NCBI RefSeq assembly: GCF_014194975.1
Contig: NZ_JACIAY010000005.1
Span: 62,001-126,000, forward strand
Source: Sphingomonas sp. BK580
Lineage (GTDB): Bacteria > Pseudomonadota > Alphaproteobacteria > Sphingomonadales > Sphingomonadaceae
Direction: 5' to 3'
Length of the DNA stretch: 64,000 bases
The notes under the pieces are model-generated. The model saw only the letters and a program-made list of their open reading frames with translations, was not told where the DNA came from and did no database searches. Positions 58,663 through 64,000 of this stretch are shown one piece after another. The translations under genes were made by a program, and so were the position numbers. Position 1 is the first letter of the stretch. Each line of letters begins with the position of its first letter.

Positions 58663-59742
58663 TCACGCCGCGACCGCGCGCAGCCACTCGGCGAGCGGAT
58701 CGTAGAGCAACGCGCGCGCCCCCCCGCCCACCATCATCCCGACGTGCCCCGCGCCGACGTCGCGCCGCTCCGCCAGCCCCGCCGCGGTCGCCGCGGGGAC
58801 GATGCGGTCGCTCAGCGAGACGAACTCGATCGACGGGCACTCGAGCGCGGCGGGATCGATCACGCGCCCGCCGACCCGCCAGGTGCCCGTCCCCGGCGCG
58901 TCCGCGCCCACGAGCGCGCCGAACAACTCCGCCCCGGCGGCGTAGGTCAGCGGCGCACCGGCGTTGGCCCAGTCCTCGAGCAGGGCGAAGCGCGCCAGCG
59001 TCGCCGCGTCCGCCGTCGCCAGCGCCTCGTATTTGGCGACCGTGCGCGCCGGGTCGAGCTGCCAGAAGCCCGATTGGAGCACCTCCATCGGCAGCACGCC
59101 CAGCGCGCGGCAGGCGGGCTCGGCCTGTTCCCACGAGGCGCGCATCGCCGCGCGCGCGCGCGCGCCGTAGCCGGCGAAGCGCCACGGTGCCGCGACCGTC
59201 GCCACGCCGGCGCAGCGCGGCCCCAGCAGCGCCGCCGCGGCGAGCGCGAGCGTGCCGCCGAGGCAGTAGCCGACCAGCAGTGGCGGACGGTCGAGCCGCG
59301 CCAGCAGCGGCAGCAAGCGCTGGGTGACGTGGCCGGCGAGGTCGAGCGCGGCGTCGCGCGCGCGCGGATGCCCCCAGTCGAGCAGCCAGGGATGGAGGCC
59401 CGCACCGGCGAGATGGTCCACCAGCGAGCGACCGCGCGCGAGATCGAGCACCGAGGGCGGGTTGATCAGCGACGGCACCAGCACCACCGGCGGCGCGCCA
59501 GCGGTGCCGCCCCCATCCCGCAGCCGTGCCGCACCGCGGCGATGCCGCACCGGTTTCATCCGCCGACCTGCGCGTGGCACCTCCTGATAGCGGCGCAGCC
59601 CGGCCAGCGCAGCGGCGCGGCGCTCGGGCGATGCTGCGGTCTCGCGGCGCAGCATGTCGAGGAACAGGGGCAGCGGCCGGGGCACGTCGCGCTTGTGTTG
59701 CGGCGCGAAAAATTGTGCGTTACCGAAGGGACTATCGGTCAT
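58663..59742 (-). CDS. PhaC-like alpha/beta hydrolase (poly-3-hydroxyalkanoate synthase family)
   Basis: A 359-residue alpha/beta hydrolase related to class III PHA synthases. The nucleophile elbow is 'VGYCLGGTLAL' (Cys160 in GxCxG, as in PhaC, instead of Ser). 'VPSLINPPSVLDL' near residue 89 is a PhaC hallmark; 'FVSLSDRIVPA' and 'GAGHVGMMVGG' provide the catalytic Asp and His. The start at 59742 overlaps the opposite-strand ATG region of phaR. Divergence from phaR supports a PHA role (synthesis, or depolymerisation). No PhaE or PhaA/B genes are in the window. Confidence 0.85.
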   Translation of the reverse strand: MTDSPFGNAQFFAPQHKRDVPRPLPLFLDMLRRETAASPERRAAALAGLRRYQEVPRAGRRMKPVRHRRGAARLRDGGGTAGAPPVVLVPSLINPPSVLDLARGRSLVDHLAGAGLHPWLLDWGHPRARDAALDLAGHVTQRLLPLLARLDRPPLLVGYCLGGTLALAAAALLGPRCAGVATVAAPWRFAGYGARARAAMRASWEQAEPACRALGVLPMEVLQSGFWQLDPARTVAKYEALATADAATLARFALLEDWANAGAPLTYAAGAELFGALVGADAPGTGTWRVGGRVIDPAALECPSIEFVSLSDRIVPAATAAGLAERRDVGAGHVGMMVGGGARALLYDPLAEWLRAVAA

Positions 59743-59755
59743 GGGGGCTCGCGCG

Positions 59756-60313
59756 ATGAAGAAACAGCAGGGCGACGGCGTGGTCGTCATCAAGAAGTAC
59801 GCCAACCGCCGGCTCTACAACACCGAGAGTTCGTCCTACATCACGCTCGAGCATCTCGCCGCGATGACCCGCGCCGGGCGCGAGTTCAAGGTCGTCGACG
59901 CCAAGACCGACGAGGACATCACGCACAACGTCCTCACCCAGATCATCATGGAGGAAGAGAGCCGCGGCCAGACCATGCTGCCGGTCAATTTCCTGCGGCA
60001 GCTGATCGCGCTCTACGGCGACTCGATGCAGGCGATGGTGCCAGACTATCTCGAGGCATCGATGGAGAGCTTCCGCCGCAACCAGGCCCAGTTCAAGACC
60101 GCGGTCGAGGGCGCCTTCGCCGGTTCGCCCTTCGCCGAGATCGCCAAGCGCAACCTCGAGATGTTCGAGGCCGCGGCCAACGCCTTCAAGCCGGGCGCGA
60201 CGCCCGCAGCGGCGGGGGGCACGGCCCCCGCCGCAGGTAAGGACAGCGAGATCGCCGCGCTCAAGGCCGAGCTGGCGCAGCTGCGCGACAAGGTCGACAA
60301 GCTGGGCGAGTGA
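59756..60313 (+). CDS. phaR: polyhydroxyalkanoate synthesis repressor PhaR
   Basis: A 185-residue PHA-responsive repressor. The N-terminal DNA-binding/PHA-accumulation domain has the signature 'VVIKKYANRRLYNTESSSYI' (about 9-28) and 'HNVLTQIIMEEESRG'; it is followed by the PHB-binding segment 'MLPVNFLRQLIALYGDSMQA', and a C-terminal coiled coil ('EIAALKAELAQLRDKVDKLG'). It binds both DNA and PHA granules and represses phasin genes and its own. ATG 59756 follows a GGGG run; ATG 59741 would add five residues. Confidence 0.95.
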   Translation: MKKQQGDGVVVIKKYANRRLYNTESSSYITLEHLAAMTRAGREFKVVDAKTDEDITHNVLTQIIMEEESRGQTMLPVNFLRQLIALYGDSMQAMVPDYLEASMESFRRNQAQFKTAVEGAFAGSPFAEIAKRNLEMFEAAANAFKPGATPAAAGGTAPAAGKDSEIAALKAELAQLRDKVDKLGE

Positions 60314-60370
60314 GGGCGGCGGCCGGACGGTAGCGTGCTTGTGCGACAGCGCGACCCGGGCACGAATGTT

Positions 60371-60425
60371 GCGAATGTTGAGTCGCCGGCGCGTGTCGGG
60401 CGAACGTTGAGTCGCGGGTGCGTGT
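60371..60425. repeat. 26-bp imperfect tandem repeat
   Basis: Copies at 60371-60396 and 60400-60425 agree in 23 of 26 positions; both contain GTTGAGTCGC and end in GCGTGT. They are three bases apart, about 60 bases after the phaR stop. Origin is unclear. Confidence 0.65.
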
Positions 60426-60642
60426 AGAGGCGCCACGATCGAGGAAGGAGTCACCCGGGCCTTCTACCAGGGCGTGGGTAGCGTAGGACAGCGCTCGTCG
60501 GGCGGGTACTGCGCGGGGCACGGGAAGGAACGTTCAGGCCGACCCGTCGGCGCCACCACGGAGGCTGCGCCGAGCGAACAGCACTCGCCACCGCGAACCG
60601 AACGCGCCGCGTGCCGGTCCTCACGTGCCCCATCACTAAGCC

Positions 60643-60737
60643 GTCATCCTGCACTCGGTTCAGGATCCTCCCGTCGACGAAGCCACCGGCACCTGGGGCG
60701 GCGGCGCGGTGCATCCTGAGACGAGCTCAGGATGACG
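60643..60737. repeat. inverted pair of REP-like elements
   Basis: Unit 1 (60643-60668) reads GTCATCCTG...CAGGATCC, with its own dyad ATCCTG/CAGGAT. Unit 2 (60711-60737), read on the other strand, is GTCATCCTGA...TCAGGATGC, with a nine-base perfect stem CATCCTGAG/CTCAGGATG (60712-60720 and 60726-60734). This is the form of the short palindromic repeats found in many copies in Sphingomonad genomes. Lying between convergent genes, it may also end both transcripts. Confidence 0.7.
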
Positions 60738-60769
60738 CCAGCGTATCGAGGCCAGGAGGCCCCACGCCT

Positions 60770-61561
60770 TCAGCGCGGCTTGACGAAGCGGAGCGTCATC
60801 CGGTCGCTCTCGCCGATCGCCGCGTAGCGCGCGCGGTCCTTGTCCTTGAGCGCGTAGCTCGGCGGCAGCGTCCACACGCCCTCGGGCCAGTCGGCGCTGT
60901 CCTTGGGGTTGGCGTTGATCTCGGAGCGGCCCGCCAGCTTGAACCCCGCCGCGGTGGCGAAGCCGATCACCGAACTGGGCTTCATATAGCCGCTCTTCTC
61001 CTCCGCCGCGCTCGGGCGCGACTCGGGCAGGCGATGCTCGACCACGCCGAGCGTCCCGCCCGGCTTGAGCATCTTGTACATGGCCGCGAACATCGCGCGC
61101 GCGCGGTCCTCGCCGCCGAAGCGCCAATTGTGGACGTTCCGAAAGGTCAGCACCACGTCGGCGCTGCCGTCGGGCACGCCGGGCTGCCCCGCCTCGGCCG
61201 GGAAGGCGGCGAGCTTGACCTTGCCGTAGGTGGCGGCGTCCCTCGCCTGGAGCGCGCGCACCGCGCCGAGGCCCTTCTCCCACGGGCCGGCGGCGTAATA
61301 GGCGCCGGTGCGCGCCGTCAGCGGCGCCAGGATCTCGGTGTACCAGCCGCCCCCCGGCCACACTTCCACCACCGTGTCGCCGGGCTTGACGCCGAAGAAG
61401 GCGAGCGTCTGCGCCGGGTGACGGTAGCGATCGCGCGCCACGTTGGCCGCGGTGCGCGTCGGCGCGGCGACCGCGGCGGCGATCGGCGCGGGGACGTTGG
61501 GGGTGCTGGCCGCTGCCAGCAACGGCGCGGCGAGCAGCAGGGAGCAGGCGAGACGATGCAT
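60770..61561 (-). CDS. exported class I SAM-dependent methyltransferase-like protein
   Basis: A 263-residue protein with a clear signal peptide (1-19, 'LACSLLLAAPLLAAA') and a methyltransferase Rossmann domain: 'VKPGDTVVEVWPGGGWYTEI' (motif I), acidic motif II, and 'VVLTFRNVHNWRF' (motif IV), 'MLKPGGTLGVVEHR' (motif V). SAM is not expected in the periplasm, so exported members of this group probably bind another ligand or act without SAM; they are common in Sphingomonads and Caulobacter. It is divergent from a small membrane protein gene. Confidence 0.88.
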   Translation of the reverse strand: MHRLACSLLLAAPLLAAASTPNVPAPIAAAVAAPTRTAANVARDRYRHPAQTLAFFGVKPGDTVVEVWPGGGWYTEILAPLTARTGAYYAAGPWEKGLGAVRALQARDAATYGKVKLAAFPAEAGQPGVPDGSADVVLTFRNVHNWRFGGEDRARAMFAAMYKMLKPGGTLGVVEHRLPESRPSAAEEKSGYMKPSSVIGFATAAGFKLAGRSEINANPKDSADWPEGVWTLPPSYALKDKDRARYAAIGESDRMTLRFVKPR

Positions 61562-61602
61562 CGGCGATCCTCCGGAACGATGACGCGCAGGCTGACGCGC
61601 GC

Positions 61603-61797
61603 GTGAGCGATGCGCAAGCCTCGCTCGTCGCGATCGCGTCGCTGGCGCTCGCGTTGGCGCTGTTCGCCGGCTGGCGCGCGCACCGCCGCACGCGCCGCGC
61701 CGACCCGGACGCGGTCGGCTGGATCGACTGGACGCTGGTGCAGATGGCGGCGCTGATCGCGCTGGCGGTGTCGGGCTATGTCGCGCTCAGGGGGTGA
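61603..61797 (+). CDS. small membrane protein, hypothetical
   Basis: A 64-residue protein with two hydrophobic helices, 'LVAIASLALALALFAGWRA' (about 8-26) and 'VQMAALIALAVSGYVALRG' (about 46-64), joined by a basic loop. Start is GTG 61603. No family recognised. It lies in the 300-base gap between two minus-strand genes, and its composition agrees with a real gene. Confidence 0.55.
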   Translation: MSDAQASLVAIASLALALALFAGWRAHRRTRRADPDAVGWIDWTLVQMAALIALAVSGYVALRG

Positions 61798-61857
61798 GCC
61801 CGCGGCACCAGGCCCCGGCAAACGCCGCAGCACGAGCCGGCCTGAGCGGACCGGATC

Positions 61858-63072
61858 CTAGTAGAAGCGCCGCAGCACCAGCACGCGCTCGCCCGCGCCG
61901 TCGCACAGGGTGAGCCGCACCGCGCGACCCGGCGCGCCCGTCGCCCAGCCAGCGACCGGCTGGCTCGCGTAGCCCGGCCCGATCGCGGCGCCGTCGACCG
62001 CGCAGATCGTGTCGCCGGCGCGCCAGCCCGCCGCTGCGGCCGGGCCGCCGCGCATGACGTGGAGCACCTTGAGCCGGTCGCTCGCCAGGCCGAGCAGCAG
62101 CCCGCTGGTCGAGCGCGCCACCGCCGCGCCGCCGGGCAGCGCGCGCAGCAGCATGTGCCCCGCGCCCGGATCGAGCAGCACGCGATAGCGCTGGAGGAAG
62201 CCCGAGCCGATCCGCCCGGCCACACCGATCGTGTCGGAGAAGCCGCCGGCGGGCTCGACGCGCAGCTCGACCTCGCGCGCCGTCACGCGACCGACCTGGA
62301 GCCGCGGCACGATCGCGAGCTCGCTCACCACGGCGCCGGCCAGTCCGTAGGAGACGGTGGTGGTGGTCGGCACCGCGCGCGCGGCCGCGCCCACCGTCGC
62401 CCAGGACTCGGCGCCGAGCGTGATCGACGAGCCGTCGCCGGTGTCGACCACCATCGGGCGCAGCCGCGCGCGCCCGAGCGCCACCTCGCTGACGTAGACC
62501 AGCCGGTCGGGCGCGATCGCCAGCGGCGCGCTCAGGCCGGCGAAGGGCACGCGACCGCTGCGCAGCAGGCGAAAGCGCCGCGCGCTATAGTCGATGTCGA
62601 GCGCGTAGGCGGCGGTGAGGTCGCGCCCGACGAGCAGGTCGACGGGGGTGGCGCTGCCGGTCGCGGCGGCGGGCAGCTCGGCCACGGCGAGGCTGCCGCC
62701 GCGCCGGGTGAGGCCGCCGAGCGTCAGCGTCGCGGTATCGACGCGCCCGACATCGACGCTACCGCCGATCACCGTCGCCTGCCCCTCGGCGCGCACCGCC
62801 AGCCGCTCGGCGGCGGCATAGCGCTTGGCCAGCACCGAGTAGCTCACCCCGGTGTCGAGCACCGCGGTGACGTCACGGCCGTCGAGCGCCATGCGGAAGC
62901 GGATCTGGTTGCCGGGGGTGAGGTCGAAATCGACCCAGCGTGCCTCGGCGTCGGGCGCGAGCGTGCTGCTGCCCGCCCAGGCAGCCCGCGGCTCGGGCAG
63001 CGGCGGCGCGGCCGCGAGGAGCAGCGGCAGCAACAGGAGGGATCGGGCGCGCACCGCGCGGGTGTAGCGCAT
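61858..63072 (-). CDS. retropepsin-like aspartyl protease with PDZ-like domain
   Basis: A 404-residue exported protein. A signal peptide (about 1-22, 'SLLLLPLLLAAAPPL') is followed by two retropepsin-like halves: 'AVLDTGVSYSVLAKR' (D-T-G, about 71) and 'MVVDTGDGSSITLG' (about 207). A C-terminal PDZ-like domain (about 315-400, 'VMRGGPAAAAGWRAGDTICA') closes it. It is a shorter relative of the protein at 39041, sharing the domain order but not the N-terminal extension. Periplasmic; substrate unknown. Confidence 0.9.
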   Translation of the reverse strand: MRYTRAVRARSLLLLPLLLAAAPPLPEPRAAWAGSSTLAPDAEARWVDFDLTPGNQIRFRMALDGRDVTAVLDTGVSYSVLAKRYAAAERLAVRAEGQATVIGGSVDVGRVDTATLTLGGLTRRGGSLAVAELPAAATGSATPVDLLVGRDLTAAYALDIDYSARRFRLLRSGRVPFAGLSAPLAIAPDRLVYVSEVALGRARLRPMVVDTGDGSSITLGAESWATVGAAARAVPTTTTVSYGLAGAVVSELAIVPRLQVGRVTAREVELRVEPAGGFSDTIGVAGRIGSGFLQRYRVLLDPGAGHMLLRALPGGAAVARSTSGLLLGLASDRLKVLHVMRGGPAAAAGWRAGDTICAVDGAAIGPGYASQPVAGWATGAPGRAVRLTLCDGAGERVLVLRRFY

Positions 63073-63152
63073 CGCGGCGGCGAGTCACGGGTCGAGCGGG
63101 AGGACGGGTGTGCCGCTGTGGGTGGTGATCGCCGCCGCCGCGGTGGTGGCGC

Positions 63153-64000
63153 CTAGAAGCTCGCCTCGGCGTAGACCTTCGACACGTCGCCGCCCCACGC
63201 GCCGTGATAGCGCTCGAGCAGCTGCTCGGCCGGCACCTTGCCGCTGCGGACGATCTCGCGCAGCGGCTCGAGGAAGCCGGTCTCGTCGTCGCCCGCGGCG
63301 TTGGTGCGCCCGCGCGCGCGCAGGCCGAGCGTGGCGATGTCGAGCACCGCGCCCGCGATGTCGCGCAGCGTGCCGCCGCCCGGCAGCGGCGCCGCGAGCC
63401 CCAGCCGCGGCACCGAGTCGCGCAGCGTCTGGCGCTGGTCGAGCGTCCAGTCCTTGACGAGATCCCAGGCGGCGTCGAGCGCGCCCTGGTCGTAGAGCAG
63501 CCCGACCCACAGCGCCGGCAGCGCGCAGATGCGGTTCCACGGCCCGCCGTCGGCACCGCGCATCTCGAGGAAGGTCTTGAGCCGCACCTCGGGGAAGGCG
63601 GTGGAGAGATGGTCGTTCCAGTCGTCGAGCGTCGGCTTCTCGCCCGGCAGCACGCTCAGCTCGCCGCGCAGGAAATCGCGGAACGACAGGCCCGCGGCGT
63701 CGATGTAGCGGCCGTCGCGGTAGACGAAGTACATCGGCACATCGAGCATGTAGTCGGCGTAGCGCTCGTAGCCGAACCCGTCCTCGAACACGAAGGGCAG
63801 CATGCCGGTGCGCGCCGGGTCGGTGTCGGACCAGATGTGGCTGCGGTAAGAGAGGAAGCCGTTGGGCTTGCCCTCGGTGAAGGGCGAGTTGGCGAACAGC
63901 GCGGTGGCGAGCGGCTGCAGCGCGAGACCGACGCGGAACTTCTTCGCCATGTCCGCCTCGGACGCATAGTCGAGGTTCACCTGGATCGTGCAGGTGCGCA
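63153..64000 (-). CDS. gshA: glutamate-cysteine ligase (partial, 5' end outside window)
   Basis: The C-terminal 282 residues of a plant/alphaproteobacterial-type glutamate-cysteine ligase (GCS2 family), which makes gamma-glutamylcysteine, the first step of glutathione synthesis. The reading frame is open to the window edge and begins with '...[20 protein letters not shown]', where the conserved Q-V-N-L-D-Y block supplies active-site residues, followed by '[20 protein letters not shown]' and '[18 protein letters not shown]' (E-x-R-x-x-D), typical of the family. An internal ATG at 63980 is not the start. The 5' part lies beyond 64000. Confidence 0.95.
   Translation of the reverse strand, partial: RTCTIQVNLDYASEADMAKKFRVGLALQPLATALFANSPFTEGKPNGFLSYRSHIWSDTDPARTGMLPFVFEDGFGYERYADYMLDVPMYFVYRDGRYIDAAGLSFRDFLRGELSVLPGEKPTLDDWNDHLSTAFPEVRLKTFLEMRGADGGPWNRICALPALWVGLLYDQGALDAAWDLVKDWTLDQRQTLRDSVPRLGLAAPLPGGGTLRDIAGAVLDIATLGLRARGRTNAAGDDETGFLEPLREIVRSGKVPAEQLLERYHGAWGGDVSKVYAEASF

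Larger units (their letters stand above)
60314..60769. other. intergenic region with REP-like and tandem repeats
   Basis: 456 bases between phaR and a convergent methyltransferase gene. It contains a tandem imperfect repeat (60371-60425) and an inverted pair of REP-like units (60643-60668 and 60711-60737), described separately. No protein gene seen. Confidence 0.6.

Noticed and set aside
1..64000. CRISPR arrays, insertion sequences, rRNA genes, riboswitches
   Set aside because: No regularly spaced direct repeats, no transposase with DDE or HUH motif, no rRNA sequence and no recognisable riboswitch core were seen on reading both strands; short degraded IS pieces cannot be excluded without a database search.

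Overview
The window looks like a high-GC alphaproteobacterium of the Sphingomonas group. The signs are a PEPxxWA-CTERM sorting protein, the conserved neighbourhood alanine racemase / PhaC-like hydrolase / PhaR, an AmpG-type permease, SDR, aspartyl-protease and hybrid-kinase families common in Sphingomonadaceae, and a plant/alphaproteobacterial-type glutamate-cysteine ligase running off the right edge. This taxonomic call is inference from gene content and base composition, not from a marker gene.

The window has two unlike halves that meet near position 49,100. The left half (1-49,100) is accessory DNA. It contains no recognisable housekeeping gene, has many short gene-free or decayed stretches, several broken genes (an NmrA-like remnant, a metallo-beta-lactamase-fold pseudogene), an orphan MacB-type permease, and somewhat lower and patchy GC. 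It ends in the 3' half of a tRNA-Val(GAC) gene (49052-49101) whose 5' half is missing, followed by a strong hairpin. A 3' tRNA fragment in this orientation is what is left at the distal end of an element that integrated into a tRNA gene. I therefore read 1-49,100 as the right part of a genomic island whose intact tRNA and integrase would lie to the left of the window. The right half (49,550-64,000) is denser, markedly more GC-rich and carries core-type genes.

Within the left half: 127-1309 has a small hypothetical gene and a GNAT; 2529-7141 has an ABC permease, a PEP-CTERM exoprotein, a small helical protein and a DyP peroxidase; 7760-12436 (minus strand) is a tight operon of a phospholipase C-type phosphoesterase, an ankyrin-repeat lipoprotein, a DUF2235 (Tle1-like) alpha/beta hydrolase, a second lipoprotein and a small helical protein, joined mostly by 4-base overlaps. 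13240-20229 (plus strand) is a translationally coupled cluster: HAD-IB phosphatase, nucleotidyltransferase, TagB/TagF-like transferase, CDP-alcohol phosphatidyltransferase, DUF2141 protein, DAG-kinase-like lipid kinase, a nucleotidyltransferase-fold-like protein and a MobA-like NTP transferase. It is followed by a Wzx-like flippase, an asparagine synthetase apparently started from an ATC codon, and a Gpi18-like membrane mannosyltransferase (to 25174). Together these look like a pathway that makes and exports a phosphodiester-linked glycolipid or polyol-phosphate lipid; the substrate cannot be named from sequence. From 25555 to 48822 comes a mixed set: EEP-family phosphatase/nuclease, class V aminotransferase, two SDRs with divergent LysR and HxlR regulators, a hybrid histidine kinase, CorA, GH114 lipoprotein, catalase-like protein, aspartyl protease/PDZ with MarR, a pentapeptide-repeat membrane protein, ArsR with a clear operator, and an M19-like peptidase lacking its HxD motif.

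The right half holds a hybrid sensor kinase fused to a ParD-like ribbon-helix-helix domain, an SDR, a single-domain response regulator, AmpG-like permease plus coupled serine hydrolase, an FMN reductase, alr, phaC-like/phaR divergent pair, a secreted methyltransferase, a small membrane protein, an aspartyl protease/PDZ and gshA (partial), with a REP-like repeat pair between phaR and the methyltransferase.
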